Of a stretch of DNA of 64,000 nt, positions 21,481 to 32,299 are shown piece by piece. Location of the stretch: assembly GCF_002234675.1 (NCBI RefSeq), contig NC_019879.2, positions 25,604,773 through 25,668,772 of the forward strand, given 5' to 3'. Numbering within the stretch: the first letter of the stretch is position 1; every line of letters starts with the position of its first letter. Both the position numbers and the translations under genes were made by a program. A model generated the notes under the pieces. That model did not search any database. It worked only from the letters and a program-made list of their open reading frames with translations, and was not told the DNA's origin. The stretch is from Oryzias latipes (Eukaryota; Chordata; Actinopteri; Beloniformes; Adrianichthyidae).

Positions 21481-22530
21481 TTTAAAAATTTCCTTAAAAC
21501 ACTTTACACACGAACAATGTTTCTAAATTGAAACACCACAAAGTAGAAAGGATCTCTAATCCTGTTAGGGACTTTAAGTAGTATTTAAACTTTAAATTAA
21601 TCCTTAAACATTTAACCCTTTATATAATTTTCTTTTGTATTTATTCTTTGGGTTTGGGCTTATCTGGAATGTGTTAAGATATGGAGAGGAGCAGCGGAAC
21701 ATTTTATTGATGAAATCCTTATTTTGTATGAATGCATTAACACAGATTTGTGTACTTCTCCTGCCATCTTGTCATTTAAAGAGCGCTTTTGTGCTTTTTG
21801 GAGGTGGTTTTGGCTTTAGTTATTCAGTGTTCACACTTGAAGCATTGAATCTTTTTTCAAAGGCAGGAAAGCCTCAGTGCTTCATGAAGCTTCACTCTCC
21901 CACCACTGTTAAAACTTTGATAAATAAACTTAAACATAAAAGAACTGAGACAAGGAACAAAAAAAGGTGTGACAAAACAGATGAGCTGAAAAGCAGACAC
22001 TTAAATACACTGAGGGTCATTAACATAGATGAAGACAGCTGTGGATAATTATTGACTTGAACCTGGTGCGATCGACGACCCAAAACCTAAAAAAACAGAA
22101 CATGACAAGAACCAAGAACAATGAAAACCAAAATAAAACAAAGGGCACAACCCTAACAGTGTTAATCTTTGACCAGTAAAAACCGTACCTGTTAAGTCAG
22201 TGTAATAAAATAAATTTTGAAAACAAGTGTAATGTTTTTTTTTAAATGGAAATAATTTATCCTTTCTAAATTTTAGTCTCAAACTGTTATACATTGTTCT
22301 ATCAAATATAAAGTTTAAACACATCTTACTTAGAAATATTTACACAAGTCAAAAAAACGTTTAAAAAATTCATTTATGAGATAATCTACAGTACAGATGA
22401 ACAAAATCCAACTGAAAACAATTTACAATCGGATGTTTATTCATGGCAAATCTTAACATTTCTGAAATATTCAAATAGACAACAATAACGGCAAATTGGA
22501 CAGAAAAAACACAAATCCTCTGAATCTAAA
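21481..22530. other. intergenic, no gene seen
   Basis: AT-rich unique sequence; the longest ORF (21635-22048) has no recognisable domain. Confidence 0.4.
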
Positions 22531-22532
22531 AC

Positions 22533-22714
<182 letters not shown>

Positions 22715-22790
22715 GACTTTATTAATCCCACAATGGGGAAATTTCATTTCTGTGGCAGCAACACGACATTCAGAAATAATCTATATAATA
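22715..22790 (-). mobile_element. non-LTR retrotransposon 3' tail
   Basis: Read on the minus strand, AATTTCCCCATTGTGGGATT then AATAAAGTCATCTATC is a typical 3' end of a fish non-LTR element. Its short repeat tail would be the seed of the adjoining GATA array. The family is not assigned. Confidence 0.45.
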
Positions 22791-22855
22791 TAACATCAAT
22801 AAAGGACATCACAAATGACATTTATATTAGATAATTAAAGCAAAAAATAATTAAA

Positions 22856-23025
22856 ATAATAAATAATTAATATTAGTTAATATTAATATAATATTAATAT
22901 TAATATTATTATTAATATTAATATTAATATTAATATTAATATTAATATTAATATTAATATTAATATTAATATTAATATTAATATTATATTAATTAATATT
23001 AATATTAATAATTAATATTAATAAA
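22856..23025. repeat. (AATATT)n low-complexity tract
   Basis: Nearly pure AATATT/TTAATA hexanucleotide repeat with small interruptions. It is self-complementary and can form cruciform structures. Confidence 0.9.
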
Positions 23026-23049
23026 ATAAAAATAATTAAAGCAAAAAAA

Positions 23050-24120
23050 TCAGTCAGTTAGATTTGATAAAGTGATTTAATTAAACGTTTTTGAATGCCA
23101 TGGCGATACCTGAGAGATGTAAACAAAAAAATGTTAACAAATCTTATCAAACTGAAGCACCGTTGCTGTCAAAAATCAGCAAAAAAAAAGCTGTTGAGCC
23201 CTGGGGTGTACTGTACTTAATTTTTGCAAATTGCTTTTGCATCTTAGCATTTTTATATAATTAAATTCACTTTAATCTGCAAGCTTTGTTGTTTAGTAGA
23301 TTCCCAATTAAAGTACATGAAACATTTGGATTAAAAATGTTTTTTAAAAAGTGCCAAAAAAGAATCAAACTTTCTCTTTGACATTCCTCTCTCAGATAAA
23401 GTTTCCTACTGGCTGCTCAAAAACAATAAACTCCTCCTGCTCAATGAACAGGCTTCTGAAAATGTGAGAAAACAGTTTAAATTACAGTTTAAAAAATAAT
23501 AATAATAATAATCAGAGATCTGGTTTCATCCTCTTCATTTGAAATGCTTCTATTCTCTTTGGAAAAGTGCAACTGAAATTCCACTGATTAGTAGATATAC
23601 CGGTACACCCACTGCCTCAATTGCTGCCCTCCCAAACCTTTATGTGGTCTCACTCTACTGTAATATGCTCTGTGTCCTTACAATAGTAGTATCTGGGATT
23701 AGTTTGATCTTTTGCTGCCAAGCCTGGATAATCGTTTTGATCCAGAATCCTCTGGCTAAACTGGCTGCAGAGGTTCCTAAGTGAGGATTTGGTTTATCAG
23801 CAAACTAGATTGTGCCAAACCAATTTTCTAAAATCTAAACATCATGTGACTGAATGCGAGTTAAATCTGGAGCAGATACTTATATTTGATTTTTGAATTG
23901 AAAAAAAAAACATAAGAGAATGAGAGGTTTACTTGTTTTAAAATTTGATCCTATTGGATCATATACAGGTTTTTTTTATTGCTGACTCCAAATCAACTGC
24001 TTGAATATAAGACAATCTGATTCACATAAAAAAAGCAAACTCAAGGTCCTCCACCAAATCACTGAGCATTTAGAAGACTGAAGAGAGAAATTATGTAAAT
24101 GGTGAATACTAACAAAACGC
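23050..24120. other. intergenic, no gene seen
   Basis: No exon-like or repeat-border signal. A short AATAAT run lies near 23495. Confidence 0.35.
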
Positions 24121-24129
24121 TTTTTTACC

Positions 24130-24340
24130 CTGCTCTAAGGTCCAGTGTGCTTTACTTTCCCATTCACACAAATACACACACTGATGGCGGTACACTACAC
24201 CAACCTCAACCACCAGGAGTAATGTGGGGTTCAGTGTCTTAAGGACACTTAGATCACAGATTCGGTTCTTGCCGGGCCATGTGTCAGTCTACCAGAAGTC
24301 GACAGCTCTACCTCTGCATCGTTGCCCCCCATACTACAAT
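24130..24340 (+). repeat. interspersed repeat ('TTTCCCATTCACAC')
   Basis: CCCATTCACACAAATACACA, CTGATGGCGGTACACT, CCACCAGGAGTAATGTGGGG and GTTCAGTGTCTTAAGGACAC form a common fish dispersed repeat. Inverted relatives lie at 20825-20990 and a diverged one at 32050-32275. Confidence 0.6.
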
Positions 24341-24774
24341 GACCAAGAGTCTAAAGTAGTACGATACAGACTCACCCAAAACCAATACATTTTTTTAATC
24401 CTTTAACATCGTAGATGACGCTGAGTAACACGTGCTTTTAGGCATACTGTAACTCGCTAACTGTTTACAAGATCAATGTGAGACAACTGATTCTGACGCA
24501 AACAAAAGAAGCTTTAGATATCCACTTGGCACCAATATGCAACACATTGATTGCGTATAGTGTTACATAAACTGCTTTTCTCTGTGACAGAATCAGCTTT
24601 CATAGCAATAATTGCATAAATGGTTGAGGAGTTACAATAGTGGAGAGAACATGAACACTGGAGCTTAACCTACGGTGCTAAAGGGTTAAAAAAGGAAATG
24701 TTGAAATCAAAAAATGTGCATAGACCAAAATTTCGGGCTTCCGTATCTAGAAAACCTGTGATCAGGCGTGGCCA

Positions 24775-25400
24775 TGCGTATTTTTAAGTCCGGTCACGGC
24801 CTCTACGTACAAATCGGGCGTTCATTGATTGCGTAATGAAAGTTCACCCGATTGAACATTTTCAAGCTGAATCGCGTCAACGCAGCGTTGTGACCAATCG
24901 GGGACTCAGATTTTGTAGTAACATGTGGGTGGCGCCCGCTTCAAAACCCGGAAGTACCAACATGATCACGATGGAGAAATTGATCATTGCTGTTTGTGCC
25001 TGGTCGTATTATTTTGACACCAAGAGGGACATTCATAGGAACAGATCTGTGAGAGCAAAAAGCTTGGAGCAAGATTTGCGGGATTTGCATCGCTTTGACT
25101 TTGCGCACCTACCAATTGTAGGTGGTGGATGAGTGCTAACAAACAGTAAAAACCCAAAAGAAAAAAGGATCTTCTCTCTGCTGCTACCTCCGTGTCTGGC
25201 CCTGGCCTGGTATGTACACCACCAGCTGAATGCTCATTCATAAACCACGCAGAGCGAGTTCTTGAACGCACCACATGCGGCTGGTGTGAATGCACCTTGA
25301 GTATCTTTAGGGTTTTGAACGCAGCAAGCCAAAATGCAAATGTGCGCGCGTTTAGATACATTTTTCATTGGAAGAAGTCGCTGGAACGTGAGTTGCTGAG
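24775..25400 (+). mobile_element. PIF/Harbinger-like relic
   Basis: The left part (GTTCACCCGATTGAACATTT, then GAATCGCGTCAACGCAG) and the right part (GGTTTTGAACGCAGCAAGCC, AATGTGCGCGCGTTTAGATA) are elements I associate with fish Harbinger transposons. Between them an ORF starting at 24967 encodes MITMEKLIIAVCAWSYYFD, resembling the start of the MADF-domain protein such elements carry (MEKLI..V...P.LYD). The rest of the MADF domain is unreadable. It is non-autonomous or dead. Exact ends were not found. Confidence 0.5.
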
Positions 25401-28400
25401 CTTGCTGTGGATGTTGTATTAGACCTACTTTTCCCTCAGGTTAAAAAGTCCCACATCAGAGAAAATGTTCAAATGAGCAATAAACTTAAGCTCATGTTGT
25501 ATGAAAATTACAATGTAGCCTGACAGTGAGGACCAATGCTTTTAGCTTTACAGAATCATAAACCTGATTTTTTGGGGTTTATTTTATCTTTCTTCCTGAA
25601 GCAATCTGAATAGCAAAGAATTGCAAACCTCAAACTCAGCTTCCTATTAGTTTTATAAGAGGACAAGAAAACCATCCTTTCTTCATTAGTTTCACTGCTT
25701 TGTGTTGCACCCCCCCCCCCCCACACACACACACAGACACACACACAAACAGGCGTAACAGGGTGTTGTGTGTATGAAGTCCCGTGCCACTCATTCCCAC
25801 CATCTGCTCATGGGCTTCTGACAAGCAGCTGTAATGAGAGATTTAAACACCACTCTCGCTTTCTGTTTGACTCACACTGGCGCACAGATTGAGAGGCAAA
25901 CCCCCTAAATCTCTCTTTCTCTCTCGCTCCCACACTGCATCATGCTCGTTCTCCCTTTCAACTACACCCCCTCCTTGTTTCCCCCAAAATTGCCCTCCTC
26001 CTCGTCCTTGTAACTCCCCGTCTCTCTAGTCAGTGGAGGATTTGAGCCCGTCGGCACAGATGCAGACTGAGCTGGCAGTTGCTACATCTCTGACTTGATT
26101 GAGCGTCTCGGATCTTTGGAAAAGAGACCACGTTGCGTCTGGATTTTATTTTCGAGCTAGAGAGAAAAGACTTTGAGTTAATGCTTCTGTGAGGTATGTT
26201 GCTTCTTGTTTTCTTCTTGCCTGTGATTGTTGGTGAAGTGTGACTGTGTGGAAGTTTCTTTGTGCCTGTTGGCCACATGAAAGCCTGAGGGCAAAAGCTT
26301 GGGCTGCTGTTTGGATAAACCATTCATAAGTTTTCATTACAATTTTTGGACAGCTTAGTTTTTATTGTCTGCACTCTTTTTTATGTATGCATTTACACAC
26401 CATTTCTTTATCCTACAACAGTTTTTCTTTGTTCACAGATTACAGACTGACCTTTATTTTTATTCGCTCATTCTCTCTTGTAAGATTGTATTCGCTCTTA
26501 AACATTTTCCCAAAGGCAAAGAAGAAAACAAACGCAGCACACACCCAAAAATGTCAAGAAAGAAATGTCAGATGTGTTATGAGGACTTAGGCAACTTTTG
26601 CCTTGTAATCCCTCTCTTGTGTTGTCCACTGTTAGACGGTGAGCAAAAAGAGAAACTAACAAAAGGAAATACAGAGACACTGATACTACAGAGGCCAGTG
26701 CAGGGGAAACATGAATGAATACATAAAAGAAAGGGTGCTTAAAAAACAACAACAGCAGATGGAGAAGAGTAAGTGTTGCATTCTGTGGTGAAAAGAAGAC
26801 AGGTGCCACCACCCAGAAAAACAAAAAAAGATCCCTCATCTTTTGTTTCCCATTGGCTCACAGATGGCCTCTTTCAGACTCAGCATCCCTCACCCCAAAG
26901 TGTGCCTGTGAGAGGATGAGAAAGCATGAGCACATGTGGGATGAGTCTGCTGATGTCAAACCTTTAGGGCAGCAGGATTCAGAGCAGGGTTTTGTGTGTC
27001 TGTGCTTCCTCCATCTGTCTCCATGCACAGCCAGACTGTGGACCTGGGAGTCCAGCAGCATTGTGCGCCGTGAGATGTTTCTGTGATTTTAAGACAAAAA
27101 CATTACTGCTTTGACAATTCTGCTCCTATTTTCCAGCAGTGAGACATTTGCGCATTGGGGAAACTCAACAGCAAGTTCAGGCTCCTCCAGCAGCTCCAAG
27201 GCCCTTAGGACAATTCCTTATCCTTGTTTGTTCCATTCAAATACTTTTTTTGACGGGTTACTAAAGAGTTCTTGTTAGAATCTGTGGTCAGTGTGTATTA
27301 GGACGCCCAGTCTCCTCCTTTGGTCAGCTGTTGAAGCCACATGCTCATAAGAAAAAGTCAACCCACTCCCTGATGATTATGGACTGAAGGGAATGGTCAT
27401 GAGCAGTATGATTAAAATTTGGCTTAGCACACCAATTCGAACTTTTTCTTTCTCAAATGGTGCAGTTTGACGGATTTGTGCTGTCACAATCTGCAACCAC
27501 AAAGGTCATTTATGTACGACTAATGAAAAACAGCCCCGACTGGGTTTGCAGATCTGGCAGAATTCAAATGAAATCTATCTTGCATGATTAAAGAGGGCCA
27601 TACTTTCTCCTCTAGGTCAACAACAGGGAGGTACTTGATTGTGAATGTCAAGGCTGTATAATAACAACGTGGTCATTAAATTAAAAACAGAGGAAACCTT
27701 CTTTTCAAAGCACTCAAACCTGAAGGCTTTCACCTGCAAAAGCCATCGGACCCCCTACTTTTTTAATCTGTCCACCAGCAGATCTAATCTTAGATGGGAC
27801 TTGATGGTTACCACTCTCACTTGATTGCCTTTGCAGCTACTGCCCAGTCTTAAACACACACACACACACACATATATATAGAAACACACAAAAACCCAGG
27901 GTCGACGGTCACATTTCATGTGCTTGACGTCAGAAACTAGACAGCTGACTCTGCAGACAAAAGAGGGGGCCGGATGGGATTACAAGGTCTATCGTTCATC
28001 TGAAAGGAAGCAATGCATTTATTTCACCTTTTAATCTGATTAGTCAGATTTCAAAAGGAGTGTGTGCTGATTAAACTCAAAGAGTTGACAAATCTTTGAG
28101 TTTTTTCAGGAATTTTGCAACATTTTGACATGACAACTGATTTCTCTGCCTTTAACCACATTTCTTTTTTATGTCGGTGTTAAAACCTGATGGTGCTTTG
28201 ACCCTCACAGCAGCACTTGGATTGGCTGGGGACTTCTGTGGTTTCCCTTCCTCAGTAATCCATAACCTCTCCTTGGCATTCTTGCTTTTTCTAATATAAG
28301 CTTCCAAGTGTCAGCTTGAGTTGAAAAGTCATCTTGAGACTTGATCTCCACAATATTCTTTCAAGAGAGGCTCATGAGACTGGACAGTTGGTTGACTCAG

Positions 28401-29000
28401 ACGGTGCTAAGCTAATGACAGGTGGTGGAAAGCACTGCTGGCAGCAGTCACAACATACAATTTGGAACTGGCTCCCTTCCAGCAGGCTATGATTAAATCC
28501 AAACCTTTGGGTGGAGATCTCGCCCATCCCCCAATCGCCATCGCCCTCATCTGCAGTTACAGTACCAAACAGGTGGATGAAGCACCTGGCATGAACACTG
28601 ACCAAGCCCTGCAAGATGCCCAGCTTGGTCGGAGGAGAAGGCGGCTGCTCCCGATGCGACATCCCATTTCAATGAAAGACTTCCTCGTGGTAATGCAGAC
28701 GTGCCGCTGGTATGTGGAGAGCCGTCTTTAGTGACTGTTTCCTGTCCAAGACTGTCACTAGACACTATGGGTGGAAGGGAACCAGAATCAACTGTGCCTA
28801 CATGTTGGAGCTTGTCAGATCTCTGTGTTTTTTTGTTGTTTTTGTTTTGATTGGCTTAAATAAACCAGTTCCAATTTATCAAAGTACAGTTGTAGATATA
28901 AAAAAGCAGTCTCTTTTTTATAGAAGTTTTGTCAATTCTTAGCTCTTGGTTTTTTACCTCCTGCTTTGATGGAATCAACCGGGATGAATGAGACTTTAGT
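25401..29000. other. intergenic, no confirmed gene
   Basis: A C14 run joined to ACACAC lies at about 25709-25750. At 26030-26192 a GC-richer stretch ends at a good donor GAG|GTATGT (about 26193) and could be a non-coding 5' exon, but nothing links it to a gene. About 28370-28760 is also less AT-rich, with a 90-codon ORF I do not recognise. A CA/TA tract lies at about 27855-27880. Confidence 0.35.
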
Positions 29001-29049
29001 CACATTCTGTGGGTTTGTGGGTTGTACGATCCTATAAAGAGGAGCAACT

Positions 29050-29590
29050 GCATCTTAAGAATCCCAGCTGTGTCTTGCAGTTTCTTTGAGGCTTGCACTT
29101 TAAGGGACGTCATGAAAATGGAATGTACTTTTATAGTGTGTGCGGTGTATTTTGAAGTTTTTGTAAGAATAAAGGCTGTTGCACGCACTTATGACGTATA
29201 GGTTGTGCTGTCACATAGTGCCCCTTACACCTCAGTCTAGTCGTTGGTAAGGTTCACGAAGTGGCTCCTTTTTGTTTTCATTCAAATGGGCTTCTTGTGC
29301 AGTGTGCAAGGTTTTGAGGGGGGTTAAAGTTATGAAAAATCTGTGCCTGCGTTTTTCCTACTTTACTCACCCTTAAATGTTTATATGTGTTCGCTGTAAC
29401 CTGTCACCTGCTGGATCATAGAAAAAAAATTGCATGGACATTTTCGCTCTACAGGCACACTGTGTGGTCGATGACCTCAATACTTTATGGAAGTCTCCTG
29501 CGTGCTCCATACAGGTCGGCCCATTTTTCGTCCGCAAACAGCCCGTATCCAACCGCAAGGGCAGTAGTGACTAAGCCACAAGATGCATTT
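29050..29590 (+). repeat. dispersed repeat shared with 56590-57310, copy 1
   Basis: CTTGCAGTTTCTTTGAGGCT, AAGGGACGTCATGAAAATGG, CCATACAGGTCGGCCATT-like and CCGCAAACAGCC words occur in the same order at 56595-57260. The two copies have diverged and differ by indels. It may be a non-autonomous transposon of several hundred bases. No coding potential. Confidence 0.55.
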
Positions 29591-29689
29591 CCTATCTTAT
29601 ATTTTTATACGTTAATGGAGCATGAGCTAGGGCCAAACATTTTTGACGAATTGATTTGATTGATTGATTGGAATTTGCACAGTTTCTTC

Positions 29690-29995
29690 AGAGTTCTCGT
29701 ACATTGCCTGTCCGTCCTGGGGGAGGATCCCTCCTAAATGTGGACACCCCTGAAGTTTTTTCTTTTTTCCCAGAATCCGTTTTTCCTCACCGCGTAGGAG
29801 GGTCTAAGGGCAGAGATGCCCATTTTAGTTTAGTCTGTTTAGTTAGTTCAGTTTAGAATTTTTCTAATGAATTCTATGTCTTCATGATCCCTTTTATTTT
29901 ATGTTTACTTTACAATTACCGGTATGAAGCCCATTGAGACGACTGTTGTTGTGATTTTGGGCTATACAAATAAAATTGACATTGAATTGAAGTTA
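29690..29995 (+). mobile_element. 3' domain of a fish LINE/SINE
   Basis: TGCCTGTCCGTCCTGGGGGA, then GTAGGAGGGTCTAAGGGCAG and the terminal GGCTATACAAATAAAATTGA form a widespread 3' tail of fish retroposons, ending with an ATTGAATTGA tail. Which LINE supplied it is not clear from this piece. Confidence 0.6.
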
Positions 29996-29999
29996 TGTG

Positions 30000-31030
30000 G
30001 AACTGGTTCGATTTTGCAACCTAAGACTTGGAGCAACAAACTGCTGGGAGAAAGAAAAAAAATATTGATTAAAATTGGAAATCAAATTTGTCTAAAATTT
30101 AAGATTTTATTTTATGGCTGCATTGCCAGCCCTAATGTGAGAGTAAATGAATAAATAGAAAGACAGAAGTGACATAAAAAATCAGAATCTAATAAAGCAG
30201 TTGCTTCCTCTAACTGGAATGTGTAGGTGCATGAAAAATATACCCACTTTACTGCTTCCAGCACCATTCACATTGACCCCTCCCCCATCTAATACTTGTC
30301 CACCTGCCTGGTTCTTTTGCCTGTAGCGAGACAGCATATGTTAAAGAGTTAGCTGCAGTTATGTTAATAATTAGAACCGGATCGCTTAAAAAAAATTTGC
30401 TTTGAAGTAGTCAGGGGGCTGTTGGGGGAATTTTTCTGCAAGAAAAGATATGGTTTGGCTGTGATGTTTGAGGGCCTGATTTCAAACCTGTCATCGTCTT
30501 CAGAAGGGTTGTCTGTGGAGTAACAGCAGGAGGTGCACAGATGAAACAGCAGGTCAAGGAACAGATTAAAAATAAACAATTCTAAGGAAAGATGAGGTGT
30601 GAGCGATGAGAATTTATAAGGTAAATCACTTTACATATTATTAGATCTGGATTAGGTCAGATGTCCTCTGGACATGACTATTTCACATATGTGGGAATTT
30701 CATACTTTAAATGGACCAGAGATTCCCTCAACCTTCGTCCTCTGCTTTCATGCATCCAATTTTCATTTCCCAATGGGACTTCAGGCAGAGTATGGAGTTG
30801 ACTTCAACTAGAGCTACAACAGCTCTGACAGTGGACAAAAAAAAAGAGCACAAGTGCAGAGTGATCAATTCAGATCATAACTCACTGGACCATTGACTGT
30901 AAAATATCAAATGAATTATTTATCCAGAAAGCCAATAACCCACTATTATTGGTGTGTTCAGTAGTTCACCGGAACAGAAAAAAATAAAAAAATAATACAC
31001 TGAGCAACAGCCAATAAATGAAAGTAAAAA
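30000..31030. other. intergenic, no gene seen
   Basis: No exon-like stretch; ORFs are short and lack motifs. Confidence 0.35.
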
Positions 31031-31039
31031 CGAGTGTGG

Positions 31040-31175
31040 AGGACAGATCATCCATCCATCTGAACCAGCTGGATTAATTTTGGGGTAACTGGGTTGGTGG
31101 AGCCTGTCCCAGCTACTGTCGGGTGAAGGCGAGATGCATAGGTCGCCAGTCTGTCGCAGGGTTGGACAATCATAC
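31040..31175 (-). mobile_element. SINE-like fragment, minus strand
   Basis: CCATCCATCTGAACCAGCTG, GGTGGAGCCTGTCCCAGCTA, GGCGAGATGCATAGGTCGCC and AGTCTGTCGCAGGG are the reverse complement of the common fish SINE/retroposon 3' body (CTGCGACAGACTGGCGACC in the copy at 51557). Confidence 0.6.
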
Positions 31176-31232
31176 ATACACACATTAGAGGAAACATTTT
31201 GTTGAGCAATTGACTCCATCTTTTCTGGCTAG

Positions 31233-31655
31233 TCTAAAGACCCACTCCCATCATCTCTTGAACCATTTGAACAATTTTTGAAGTGTTTATAATTATTATG
31301 CAATGTTTTGACAAAATCAAAAACCTGCCTTGTTATCTAAGACATAGTTTCTAGGAGCGGGACTTTTGGTACGTAGCAATTCCCTCCCAGTTTTCCCTTA
31401 CCTTGTTGTTCTTGAGAGCTCTCTGTTTACAAGCAATATTGAAGCTACATCGTACATTGTAGTTTCTAAATAAGACTCTTTTTAAAACTGCGTTTTTTTG
31501 TCTGCTCCTGATTCACAAAAATTTGAATAAAGAAATACTCAGAAATGCAAATGTTTTCTTAATTTTCTTTAAATATGTCCTCCATCATCAGAAAAATGCC
31601 ACGAAAAAACATGTTAAAATCAACAAAATTACAATTTTCATCAGTGTAAGTGCCA
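31233..31655 (+). mobile_element. MITE of the 'AAGACCCACTC' family
   Basis: It begins AAAGACCCACTCCCATCAT and ends near AATTTTCATCAGTG. ACTCAGAAATGCAAATGTTT and TCCTCCATCATCAGAAAAAT match the 3' halves of the copies at 47635 and (inverted) 14273. Confidence 0.6.
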
Positions 31656-32027
31656 TATTACTACAATTTACACCTCCATTTACATTCACACACAAGGATG
31701 GGAGCAGAGCAGCCATGAGAGATGCTAATAAGGCAATGTGGGGGTTCATCATGTTGCCCAACAACACGTCAACACATTAGCGGGGAGAGTGAAAACCAAA
31801 TCTGTGATCTTGCCATCAGGGGTTATCCAATCTGCACCACCCCTGCAACCTTCAGTCAGTCATGCATGTCCTTTAATCAATGTATGCTGACCACTAGCTG
31901 AGACTGTGATTCTAATGGTGGATCAGTGGACCCAAATAGATTCAAAGAACGTTTTACGTTCTTCCATTTAAAAAAAACAATCTGTTGATAACTAGATTTT
32001 CTGTTCCCAAATTTACTTGCCTGTGAA

Positions 32028-32280
32028 GAAGAAGAAGAAGAAGAAGAAATGGTGTGTACTTATATAGCACTTTTCTTCCTTCCTTAATGGCCCCAAGCCC
32101 TGTACAGTCACAGTTCCATTCACACACACACATGTGGCAGCTTTGGTGTCAACCTTCCACCAGAGGCAAAGTGGGGGTCAGTGTCTTGCCCGAGCACATT
32201 TCAATAAGGCGGGAATCAAACCTGCAATATTCCGATTAGACTGCCATACCACTGCACCACAGCCATCCCCTTTACCTCTT
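32028..32280 (+). repeat. (GAA)n and interspersed repeat
   Basis: A GAA run at about 32028-32049 is followed by TTATATAGCACTTTTCTTCC, CCATTCACACACACACATGT, GGGGGTCAGTGTCTTGCCCG and a CCACTGCACCACAGCCATC end. This is a dispersed fish repeat related to the one at 24130. Confidence 0.55.
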
Positions 32281-32299
32281 TAGGTGACAATAAGTGAAA

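Noticed and set aside
28462..28731. 90-codon ORF in a GC-richer stretch
   Set aside because: No recognisable domain. Kept only as part of a region note because it could be an exon, but nothing supports it.
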